This document shows, piece after piece, positions 53,827 through 64,000 of a stretch of 64,000 bases of DNA. The first letter of the stretch is position 1; each line of letters starts with the position of its first letter. The stretch covers positions 62,001-126,000 of the forward strand of contig JABVXU010000091.1 of NCBI GenBank assembly GCA_013365365.1, given 5' to 3'. The position numbers and the translations under genes were made by a program. A model generated the notes under the pieces. The model saw only the letters and a list, made by a program, of their open reading frames with translations. It did not search any database and had not been told where the DNA came from. Source of the DNA: Cruorifilaria tuberocauda. Lineage: Eukaryota > Nematoda > Chromadorea > Rhabditida > Onchocercidae.

Positions 53827-55773
53827 TAGAACCTAAATGTTCTATAATAATCAGTATTTAACTTTTTTCTTTTGTTAATTAAATATGTATTATTTTCTCA
53901 TCAATTCGAAAATAAGAAATTAACAAGCATTAAAGTGATTGTGCCTTTCCAGTGCGTCTTTTCCCTCTATTTTAGATGGAAATTATATACCGGATAAACG
54001 TACGCGTCACTAATGCTCATCGCGTTTTTTGTCATTTGTGGAATTTAGTTAGTTTCTGTTAAGCTTGTAATCGTACTACGATCCTGAAAACGATATCCTA
54101 AAAATTGACATATATAGCGGTGAAATCAAGGTAATGTAACTTGCAGAACGATCATTTTGGCAGAACGGGAAAAACGTAACCTACGCAGCTAATTTATTCT
54201 AATCTTAAGACACCGATACCAAGAAACGAAGAATGAGTTGCATATGACAGGAACTTATAAAAAACGGATTCTTAACGTTCAATGACCAATTTCGGAAACT
54301 GTCACTTTGAATCACTTGTAATAAAAAAGATTCTAGATTATAAGGACTAGATTTTTTCTAATGATGCAAATAGTGGAAAATTACACACTCTTTCTTCTTT
54401 CATTTATTTTTTCCTGGCTGTTCTTTCTTGAATGAAAGTTCGTTTTGATATGATTGAATAAACCAGAATAAACAATATAGCATGTCGGACATAACTGCAC
54501 ATTTCATTCCTTAGACAAATATTCATACAAGCCATCTGTGACTTCAGCAACTCCTATTTGAGTAGAATCTATGATATCCATAGCATGGAAAACCTTAATT
54601 TACTCATATCAAGTCATTTTTTTTGCTAAACATAGAAATATATTTCCGACTAGCTTGAAGCTTCCAGATATAAGCCTACAGTACTTCGATTCACTAATTT
54701 TTTCCTATCCAAATCGTCGTAAAAGCAGGTCTTTTCTTACAAACTTCGTTCTTTGCACTGGAAAAGACTTAGTTAACAGTTAAGATTTATAGTAACTTAT
54801 CCTATGATTCAGATATTTGCCAACCAATAAATAGTAACGTCCCTGACCCCAAAAGTCACTGCCCCAGCTTCAAGATCCCTCACTTTTCAGCGACGAACGA
54901 AAAGATTTTCAATGATATACCAACAACGGCAATGAAATGTCACTGATTATCCCGATTAATGAACATCTAAGATCTTATATACTACTAGATTTTTTGAAAA
55001 CCAATATTAAAGCAAAACAAAACATGACACATAAATACGAAATAGCATTATAGTGTACGATGGCAGAGCGTTTTATATAAATGCAAGGAAATCTGTCATA
55101 ATTTGATAAAATATCCTGCTTGCATACATGGAAGAATTTGTAATGAAAAGCGTAAATATACCAACAAAACTAATTCCAAATATCGAAAATGTGAACATTC
55201 ATTTAAGGAATCTTAATGCAGAATGAATATTATGCATATATACAAACATCAGTCAAAAGTTAAAACGCATGTTTCTTTCTATTCCAACATTAATCGCTTG
55301 CATAGCCCACTAGGAAAGGCTATCAATAGTCATAAAACATGAAAGAAATCACTTGACACATATAAGCGTGGAATGTTGAACTAATTTGATGAAGCTAATA
55401 ACTCCAATGCAGAAAAAATTTTTGTAAACCAAGATCTGATGAAGTTTTTCTGTACAAAAGTGAGATCAACGGTGACTCAGCTGAAGATGTACAGTGCCAG
55501 GAAAACTTTTTTTGAACCATAAATTACAAATTTACCAACAAGTATGGAAGTTATAACGAATATAAGGTAAAGAAACTACCAGATCTAGAGAAAAGAGAAC
55601 AAAAATTCGGTGTTACGGTCAGCAATGGTAACTAGAACTAATAAACAAAAGAATCAAGTACTAATGAATGTGAACACCATCACTTTGTCCCAAACTTACA
55701 ACAAATCACAACCATTAAAATACTTTCGACATTTGATTTAAAATGTATTACCGCTTTATCCGTTTTTTTTTTT
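53827..55773. other. No gene seen between PIG-S and the tetraspanin
   Basis: About 1.9 kb. A 70-codon frame at 54571-54783 and a shorter A-rich frame around 55384-55520 are the only open stretches, and neither has motifs or splice partners. The region holds the tetraspanin 3' UTR and the PIG-S upstream region. Confidence 0.45.
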
Positions 55774-58118
55774 TCATCTACCAGTATACCACCTTGCACG
55801 CTGTGCAAAGATGTCGCTGCGAAGGTTTTGAGCAAACAATATACCCAGAATCTAAAGAGACCTGACTAAACATCTTCAAAACAATGATTATATGCAGAGA
55901 AATGTCAAAATCGTGTCTTTAGATTTTGCAAAAACAATTCAAAAATTTTATATTTGTAATATGCAAAGAACTGAACTAAATAATTTAATTTATCCATTTT
56001 GACAAAAGCCAAAAGAAACACTTACTTGAATAACTGCAACGAGAATCACTGCAACGGCAACGTAAGTCATATTTTGCGACAAATAATTTTCAATTTTGGG
56101 TGTACATCCTTCACTGTGTATTGTGTCACTTAAACCCTGGATACAGATATATATATATATATATATAATTAAAATATTTAATATGAGAAAATTTAAAATT
56201 TTAAAAATCGCAACAATTCGCAGTTACTTTTCATATTGATCCTACAAAATCAATTATTGCTTTTAATTTCACTTCATTATGTATCTACTTAAGCATCATG
56301 ATATTTCGAACCAATTTAGAACACCTAAGAGTTCAAAATAGCAGAGAAATCACCTCTTTAAAAAGCCTGGCACCATGCCCGCAAAAGAAATTAATGGGAC
56401 CACCATCCATACCGCGCATTTTTTTACAGCACGAATACGGTACGCCACCAGCTTCAGGTGATGAAAATTGCTGTGATGATTTATTAAAATATATATTCAT
56501 ATCCCAGTCGTTTGGCGACCTCATACCACAACATTTGAAGTAAATCTGCACCCAATCAATGAGCGCCTGTAGATCTGGATCATCTCGATACATTATCACC
56601 TAAAATATACTGGGAAAAACTGCCCTGATGAATCTGATATTACGGTTCTAAAAGCAATGTTTAAAAATATTTTCTAACTAGAATCGTAATATGCGTTGTA
56701 GTTTACACGACATTCATATAAATGTCTAATCAATTTTATCTGAATTCTTTGCACATTTCATAAAACAATACTAGCTTCTGTTTCAGTAAAAAGACTAATG
56801 GACCGCAGTAAGACGAATTGGATGCGCAAAATATTCATTAAGCATTACGAATTACAACGCAATTCCTATTAAGTTGGAAATGACTGAAACGACACAGTAG
56901 GATTAATGATGCATAACATGTATATGAGTTAGAATTGTTCTAAAAACAAATGAATTATAAGACTATTAAATGTCGACTTGTGTAAACCCAGCCAGTTGGC
57001 ATTATAATATCTAAATAAGTAAACACAACAAATGCAATAAACATACTGTGTCATCCAATCTAGTAAAAAATTCTTGAGTGATCCAATCCTTAGAAGCGAA
57101 CACCAAAACAACTAAAGCCATTTCAGCCAATAAAAGAAGACCAATAATTGTTGAATACAAGGCCAAGAAACATGTGTTTTCTCTCAAGGCACCAACACAA
57201 CCACTGAAACCGATCAAGAATATGAGACCACCTGAAATATTTTAAATCTTCCATATAATCTATTTAGTAATGACATAATTGAAAAATGACTTAACAGTAG
57301 GAAACTATAATTTATTTGTTGATATGACGCGAATGTATAATACCTTTGGAGTTTGTAGAATACTTTACTTCATGTTCAATAAATTCTAGTATATATAGTT
57401 CAAACATGGATAAACTCATATGTCAGATATCAAATGAAACGACCCTATATTCTAGCAACATGGAAAAAAGATAAGACTAGATAGACCTCATATTCCTCAA
57501 GCATCCAGATCTCAAAACCAAAGTTTGTGGAATGGTAATACGAAATCTAAAATGTATTTAAAAAGTTGTTCCTTACCAGCAAAAATAAGAAATATTGCTG
57601 GGTCAAGATAAAATTTTGATGCTTTATTCAAATGAGAATAAGCACTGTTCTTCTCAAAATGAGCCCAAACACCAACCGCGAGAAGCGCAAAACCAATAAT
57701 CCAGAACAAAACGTTAAATCCAAAAATTGTGTATTTGACACAACAACTGATTTCAGAGGTGTTATATCGTTGAACAAGCATTAACTGCAAAAAATAATAA
57801 ATATGTCACGTTATTTCCTTTAACGAAATCCTTTTTGTAAAATAACTCCCAATATATCATGGTTACACAGCAGTGATTATTAATGATACTAAACGAACAT
57901 CATTTCATCAGGATAAATCATACTGTCAAATTTTGCGACATATTTTTATCTATCATTAAGACCGTATCCAAAACATGACTGTTAATTTACACACCTAATA
58001 TCTTGACACAAAAATGTTGTGAACGAACTTGTTGACGACTCATCATCGTGCCTGAGTGACGACGATGCATACTTAAACTGACTGGTCGATTTCTCGTCGC
58101 CCTTTGCACCGGAGCCAT
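55774..58118 (-). CDS. Tetraspanin related to the TspanC8 group
   Basis: Four-helix membrane scaffold; TspanC8 members guide the protease ADAM10, and C. elegans TSP-12/TSP-14 are its likely relatives. Six minus-strand exons fit in phase: 57993-58118, 57577-57784, 57047-57231, 56354-56599, 56026-56136 and 55774-55851 (954 nt, about 317 residues). After a basic N-tail of some 42 residues come helix 1 (FNVLFWIIGFALLAVGVWA), helices 2-3 around GCVGALRENTCF, the large loop (YRDDPDLQALIDW, CCGMRSPNDWDMNIYFN, GGVPYSCC, EGCTP) and helix 4 ending LGILFAQNLRSDI. The loop has six cysteines, not eight (see findings). The donor of exon 1 may be GGT/GTGTAA or one base pair upstream; the former keeps the frame. 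Only 358 bp separate it from eL33, its probable operon partner. Confidence 0.93.
56147..56167. repeat. (AT)n microsatellite beside a splice acceptor
   Basis: About ten AT dinucleotides lie in the tetraspanin intron, ending some 9 bp from the acceptor of the exon at 56026-56136. The repeat takes the place normally held by the pyrimidine tract (minus strand ...ATATCTGTATCCAG). Confidence 0.9.
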
Positions 58119-58152
58119 ACTTCATCAAATGTACACTTCGTAAGTAGTTCCC

Positions 58153-58154
58153 CT
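58153..58154 (-). promoter_or_regulatory. Likely trans-splice acceptor of the tetraspanin
   Basis: Minus-strand TTTTGATTTTAG ends 34 bases before the tetraspanin ATG and about 250 bp downstream of the eL33 poly(A) signal. This is the arrangement of a downstream cistron in a nematode operon. Confidence 0.5.
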
Positions 58155-58404
58155 AAAATCAAAACTGAAAACTCCGACTATAAATCTGAGAAACTAAGCT
58201 TACATGTTGAATAACTTTATCATTAGGAATTAACTAGCAAAATACCATGAAGGATGATTTAAGAGCGCGCAGAAATCTTTACTGCAAAGATAAACACGTA
58301 GGCTCTTAAATAACAACGGAGAAGGAATGAGATCCACCTGATAAACAAAATAACACTTGTATGTGCAACGGTAATATGTTAGTCAAAGAATCAAAGATCA
58401 AAAT

Positions 58405-58410
58405 TTTATT
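58405..58410 (-). terminator. Likely poly(A) signal of the eL33 gene
   Basis: AATAAA on the minus strand, 67 bp past the eL33 stop and upstream of the tetraspanin acceptor. Confidence 0.6.
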
Positions 58411-58476
58411 CTTTGTCGAAAACTGAACACAAAATAATAACAATCAAAATTATGTTCACATTTCTTCAGGCTCCAT

Positions 58477-59763
58477 TCAAATATTTGAAGGATACAGCAT
58501 CTAAAATAACTGTAGAATGAGTTTCCAAAAGATGGGAAAAATCGAAATGATGCCAGCAGAAAAAACATTTACTTTCAATGACAAATCAACTTATTTTAAA
58601 ATGATTCGATATTTTTATAGCCGTCGTTCTAAAAAAATTGAGCTTTCGAAATTTTCGCATTTGATAACCAAAGATGCATTTGTGAAACAATTTTTGATCC
58701 TGTACTGATGAGAGATGACAACTTATTTAAAATTCTGTAAGTCTTACCACGCGCACACGTTTGCCCATCGCCTGCGGCGGAAGATTTCTGCAGAATTTTG
58801 CTTTCACTGTACCTGTATTACCGTGTACTCGAGTTATTCTCCCCCAAATTGCTCGTACGCGACTTGGTGCTTTTCCATGCACTCTTGTTTTTTTTTGTGC
58901 TTTATAAACGTAGAGAACTCTTTTTCCAACATACCTGAAAATAATAATCCAAAATAAAGAATTACTGAAATGGTCCAAATTTTGATATTGTCTGTTTAAG
59001 GCTTGCTTTTAACTAGGAGTCCCATAATTCTTGATGACTCTAATGTGGTTTCATAAAAACACTACGCTAAAGCATCTTAATTTTAATCAAATCATGCGAA
59101 AATAACAGAATTAAGACACTATAACAACAGAATCAGAGTTGTCCGTCATTCACTAAAGGAAGATCTTGATGAAGACGCAACTACATTTAATGCATACATT
59201 ATCCAACCACATTTTCTGCAATAAAACAAGGTATCTGGGTTTGGCTTCTTGAAATGTATAAAATAAAATAAAACCACTGTGGCTGCTAAGCGAGACATAC
59301 CACTGAGCATCCTGTGTATTATAAACTCCATCCAATTTTAGAAGCGATGTATGTTCACGCTGATTTCGCTGCGAACGTTTATAGCCAGTAAATACTGCCT
59401 TCACATATAACCTTAATAATAACAAAAATATTAAAGATGATTTCGAATAATTTGATGCCTGATGATGCTTATAATTAAATAGATCCCGTTTCATATTTTT
59501 TGTGCAGTATTAGCAATTCCATAGATATTTACATCAACTTTATGAACAGGTAAATCCTGGACAACAACATATTAGTAGCACTGAGTTTCAGTTGTTAGTG
59601 CGCCATCGATACAGATGTAATTTTACCTTATGCCTATAGTGATGAATAGATTTATATCAAAGGAATAGACAAATCCTAGGTCACTTCATTGAGAAAACAA
59701 ATAAGAAGAGTACCTGCCGGCTGGCTTAGGTCCCTGCTGTCTCACTGTTTGACTTTCGTTCAT
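58477..59763 (-). CDS. rpl-33: 60S ribosomal protein eL33 (L35a)
   Basis: Structural protein of the large ribosomal subunit. Four minus-strand exons fit in phase: 59714-59763, 59301-59411, 58748-58934 and a 24-nt last exon at 58477-58500. They total 372 nt and 123 residues, about the length I recall for the C. elegans protein. Visible family blocks are [66 protein letters not shown] and the terminal MLYPSNI, matching MLYPSRI of other animals. The tiny last exon is supported by a TTTTAG acceptor, a GTAAGA donor before it and this C-terminus. Start choice: ATG 59763 gives a short lineage-specific head [14 protein letters not shown] before the conserved core. Confidence 0.95.
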
Positions 59764-61513
59764 TTTCTTTTCAACAATTTCAACCAAGCCACGCTCTGAC
59801 AGAATTTGCAACAAAGCAACTTTTCTAAACACGTACGCATATTAAATCCGGTTCTACAAAATGAGAATAAAGTCGTAGCGAACATCACCCAAAACACAAA
59901 CACGCTTCTTCCAATGCCAATAAACGTACAGGACGTAAGTGAAGACAGTAGCTAACCGTGAAATACCAATTGATCCTGTTTGATACTAACCGAATTTGAC
60001 CGTCAGAAACTCCTCTTGTTAGGAAGTAGTACCATGTTCTACATACTAAGATGCAACGGTGACCCTGAGTGATCCCTGTCCCTTCTCTTGGTTACCAAAA
60101 TCGCTATTCCTGGTCAATCTTAATTCTGGAACGGTGGGGTTATTTTCACAATGACCTATCGCTGCAGCCTACTCAGAACGATCTTTCGGTTATAATTACT
60201 ATCCACCGGAAGTTAGGGTAGATTTGAACAGACCTTTAGAATCAAAGGACTGATTAGGTTTTAGTATACGTGAAGTACCAGTTTTCCAAATTCGGATTCA
60301 GTTTCCGGGATTTATGAAGGGGAGGGAAAGTAACATAAAAAAACTACGGGAAGGACCATGTCAATATGTTAGCAAGTTTTAATGGAACTAGAGTTTATGC
60401 AAAACTCATTCAATTAATATTGTAATGAAAGTATCGATCAAGTTAATAGATGACAAAGCATAAGTCCCTAAAAGGATTTAAAGCATTAACTTTACTGTGA
60501 TTGAATGAGGTAAATTTTTTCCCGCGGCAAAACATTGTCATTTGTTGCTTTAGCGAAATTATTTGAATCGCATCGCTTTGCGATCACTGTAATTTGTGCC
60601 AAAATAATCTGTATACTCGTTTATAGAATTTCAATTTCATTATTCCCTTATTTCTATATTTAACTGGATATATTGTTGCTAAATAAGGATTTATTAACCG
60701 TATGTATTGAAACTTAACAACTGTAAACTGTAAACCGTTTATTGATCAGGATTCTTACTATTGTTGATAAACAAGTCTCAAAGAAACGACAATTATTAAA
60801 CTGGCCTTAAACACAGAAAACATGATGAGTGGTAATAATCAAAGTCCGAAATTCAAACAGAAAATTAAAAGATTATAATCCGTTCTGAAATTGATGCTGT
60901 ATTGAACAAATGTTATAGACTATCGTTTGTGTATATCCCAGAATTCCCTGAAGACTACCATAATCTAGCTTGGAATTTTCACGGAATGTAAAATGTAAGC
61001 CGGAAACGAGCTCACAACGCTGTATGTTGGGATGCAACTCATAGCCGAAATTTAGAGATTCAACAACAACAGACAATCAACGCACTCAAAATATCATCTG
61101 CTATCAATATAACTATTATCCATGCGCGTGTTTCGTTTCATATACACGAAATCAGTTCCGGTTTCGAAAGTCAAGAGTAGGCTTTAACAGGAAAAACTGC
61201 CAAGCAATGCAGTCTCAGAACAGCCTCAATTACGATCAATCTGTCTTTCTGTCTTTCATTTATTTGCGTTTTGCAACAAACATTATCTGCTCTTTTTTCC
61301 TTTTTCTTTCTCCTGTTTTCTTTCCTTCTATTAACCGTTGTCGACGATCCACATAAGAACTTGTTTTCGATGTAAATCAATCTTGCAATATTATCCGGTC
61401 GCAACTTACATATTAATAATTTCTTCTTGCATCTCTTGCCTTCTTTTCTTGCATATTTTCAATCTATTCAAAGAGTTAAAATGAGTTAAAATACTGCAAA
61501 AGATGAGTGCTTG
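59764..61513. other. Upstream region of eL33; no supported gene
   Basis: About 1.75 kb, somewhat less AT-rich near 60000-60250. The frame of eL33 stays open upstream of its ATG back to about 59843, and an acceptor-like TGTTTAG ends at 59825-59826, 61 bp before the ATG, where a spliced leader could join. Minus-strand frames at 60873-61076 and 61171-61404 have no motifs. A pyrimidine-rich tract lies around 61245-61335. Confidence 0.45.
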
Positions 61514-61928
61514 ATGTTGCACATAATTACCAGTTCTGCGATGATAACCGGTCTATTTTTACCTAAAATTTTTGGACAGCAACAATTATTAAGATCTCCA
61601 AGCTATCAATTTGCTCTTGAATTCCAATGCACGATAATCGTATTGAATGAGGTTAAACAGAAGTTAAACAGAGGCGATGAAAACAAAAATTCGAGAATTA
61701 TTGCTGAAATTTCCAGCAAACAGCCGGATGAAACAGTGTGATATATCACTTGCAGTTTGTTTTGATTTATAAATACCATAGGTGATCATTAATACATTTC
61801 TTGCTTATGATATTTACGTGAGGAAAGAAATACTCGTGGACTTCATAAATATCATTTCTCAGCTAGGCCATATAGTTTCAAATGGTACTGACGAGATAGT
61901 AGCGTTGTTGAAAACAGAACTTAACATG
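61514..61928 (+). CDS. Possible small secreted protein, unrecognised
   Basis: Tentative two-exon model. 61514-61735 and 61782-61928 join in phase over a 46-bp intron (GTGTGA...CCATAG). The N-terminus (MLHIITSSAMITGLFLPKIF, then GQQ) could be a signal peptide. The rest is a helix-prone, moderately charged chain with no family I recognise. A further exon near 62217-62281 could follow. Against it: the intron is shorter than the others in this window, and the downstream end is open. It may be chance. Confidence 0.22.
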
Positions 61929-64000
61929 GTGATTATTTATTGTTTGCAAACACAAACCTTCAAATAATTCCACGATCAGTCTTTTTTGTATATTTAGATC
62001 AATTAATTAAGTACTTTATGCTTTTCATATTTAATATAGTTTGTATCAATTCCAGTTTGTGTTTAAAATGCTATTAACTAATCAACAAAATCATCCTAAA
62101 TTTCTCCTAAAAATAGACTAAAAATTGTCGTTTTCAAAATTAATTTTTTGTGGTTCATATAGTTGCAAATTTACAAAAATTAGTTAAGTAAAGTAGATTT
62201 TCCTCATATTGATTGCAAGACATCCTTGATCGTGCAGCGAAGATATCTGTAGTAGAGTGTGAGAAGGCAGAAGGCATATCTCGTTAATAAGTTGAGTTGT
62301 AGTTATCATCGTTGTCTTTGTCAGTTTCTGGATTTCTTTTCAGAACCGTCAGTCCCATGAGTGTATCAACGAACTAACATAGACACAAAATGTGGCCGCT
62401 GGGATCATCTCGCAGTGTAGCACTGCATTTCAATTTCTGAAGCACCGTAAATTGCCGAGGACCTTATTGAAATCTGTCACTGGAGATGAGTAGGAAGGAT
62501 ACATGCGGACAGACACAAATCCATGCATTCTTCCTAAGAGGCGTACTGAATTCAATTGCCAACTTCCAAACCAAATCGTCAATCCATCAAATTTATCAGC
62601 TTAGTTTTGCTTTTGGAATACTTTAGAGTATATTCCCAGTGGATTAGAGGAACCAAAACAATTGAAATGAATTGTTGGATGTTGAGCCGCTCAAAAGTTC
62701 CAAAATGCTTTTATTCTTTGTAACTTCATAGTACATTACATTTTAACTTGAAATGTAAATTATCTTTCATTTTGAAGCAAAGAAAAATGAGCTTAATGTG
62801 GAATACAAACTACATCGATTGCTGAAATTGATAATTAATACGTAAAGAGCTCAAAAATCTAAATTAATCTCATCTTTTCATGTTTAACGCTCACATTAGG
62901 GTAATGTTTTCTCAGTGTATTGATATGAAGTGTGTTGATTCACCCTTGAATTTATTGATCAGGCATTAGTACAAATCGCTAATGCAAAGTACAACTCACA
63001 GCCGACAATTAGATCTTTTTATTGGTAACACGCATTCTGATACTGTAAAGTTTGCATGTTTGCATATATACGCGTTTAAACTATTGGATGATTTTCTCAG
63101 TTCGAAATCATACATCGCTTCTTCATCATAATATTAGGGTAGTTTCATATGAACACTCGTATCAATTCATTACTGATTACTGATTACCAATGCATATGTC
63201 TTGATGTATGATGTCGGATACGTTTTCAGGATGAAAAGTATGGCTGGAACAAACATTCTATTTAAGAAAGAAATATGATTTTAAGAATTTAATGGTACAA
63301 CTGAACATCTTTTTAGAATAATAGGGTAATGTCAAAAAGCTTAAAAAATAAACTGATGTGAATGGATTCTGAGTTTCCTTCATGTGTCACAATAAAAAAG
63401 CATAAGGCAATTATTTGCGTGAATGAATCTGCTGTAATGGAAGGAAAAAACGATCAGTTTGGTTTTCCCTTACCACTAGTGCTGCAGACGGCTACAGTGG
63501 GTTGCTTCTTGCTCAATGTGTCAATTTCGTTTAATTTATTTGGACCTGCTAATTTGGCTTACACATTCAGATCCCATCAAATGGTCTCACATCATCACAG
63601 TTATGTGGATGCGTATGAATGTGCCATTTCTGTAGATAACCCACCCAAATAGCAATGAGTCACTATCTGATGAAAGAGAAGATAAGCGTGGTAAAGCTGA
63701 AATGGATCCCTCCTTTCTATTCGAAGCCATCCTCCAATTCCAACGATAGAACTATTATATTAGAGTGGTAATTGCAAATCCTCCTTATTTGATGCATTAA
63801 TTTGTGTTACTTCAACATGAAGCGTATTAATTTGACCATAAAGCCGTATTCCACATAATTATAACTGTTCTCTGAATTTTTTCCGCACACCATTTAAGAA
63901 GTTTAATGAATGAGTAAACAGATCACTTATATTGAATAATGTAGTTACTTAATAATTTCAAGTTATTTCCTTTACTTCTTGAAAAGCAAATTTTTGTACT
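61929..64000. other. No well-supported gene at the right end
   Basis: The only notable frame is 63362-63652 (+), 96 codons from an ATG, with segments such as FPLPLVLQTATVGCFLL. I recognise no family, and no splice partner is clear. The stretch at 62220-62560 is less AT-rich than its surroundings but has no long frame. Confidence 0.4.

Noticed and set aside
60000..60250. Less AT-rich block considered as a tRNA or other small RNA gene
   Set aside because: No cloverleaf, A/B box or T-loop GTTCGA-type signature could be found on either strand.
63362..63652. 96-codon frame near the right end considered as a gene
   Set aside because: No family, no splice partner and no conserved motif; left as a note in the gene-free stretch rather than called.
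1..64000. CRISPR arrays, rRNA, insertion sequences, prophage or large transposons
   Set aside because: No regularly spaced repeats, rRNA motifs, transposase or reverse-transcriptase frames were seen; the window reads as ordinary nematode nuclear DNA.

Overview
The window looks like nuclear DNA of a filarial (spirurid) nematode. It is AT-rich, its genes are broken into many short exons by introns of roughly 45-900 bp with GT..(T)nCAG borders, and many start codons lie just downstream of a splice-acceptor-like AG, as expected for spliced-leader trans-splicing. The encoded proteins resemble animal, and where I can judge nematode, orthologues. There are no bacterial-style operons, CRISPR arrays, rRNA genes or recognisable tRNA genes. 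The species cannot be fixed from the sequence alone. All exon models were read by eye from splice signals, reading phase and family conservation.

Layout. 1-3931: no gene seen. 3932-8005 (+): a Pax-2/5/8-class paired-domain transcription factor with an unusual poly-alanine N-terminus. 8006-12132: no gene seen. 12133-15098 (+): an IFRD-family protein (interferon-related developmental regulator), convergent with 15397-18098 (-), the tRNA 2-thiolation enzyme CTU1. 19428-20955 (-): a Rab19/Rab43-like small GTPase with non-consensus nucleotide-binding motifs. 22873-43372 (+): one very large gene of about 59 exons for the HECT ubiquitin ligase HECTD1/HECD-1, carrying armadillo-like, ankyrin, SUN-like, MIB/HERC2 and HECT regions.

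The right third is a minus-strand run: protein phosphatase inhibitor-2 (46506-48153), the GPI-transamidase subunit PIG-S (51165-53826), a TspanC8-related tetraspanin (55774-58118) and ribosomal protein eL33 (58477-59763). The last two are only 358 bp apart in the same orientation, with a poly(A) signal and a trans-splice acceptor between them, so they look like a two-gene operon with eL33 first. A decayed tandem copy of inhibitor-2 exon 1 lies about 1.45 kb upstream of the gene. 59764-64000 holds only weak candidate ORFs.

The genes are ordinary housekeeping and developmental genes rather than one pathway: transcription (Pax), tRNA modification (CTU1), ubiquitination (HECD-1), membrane traffic (Rab), PP1 control (inhibitor-2), GPI anchoring (PIG-S), Notch/BMP-type membrane scaffolding (tetraspanin) and translation (eL33). 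I found no convincing new multi-gene system. The most useful leads are the duplicated inhibitor-2 exon, the eL33-tetraspanin operon, the paired cysteine loss in the tetraspanin, the divergent Rab motifs and the GC-AG intron in CTU1.
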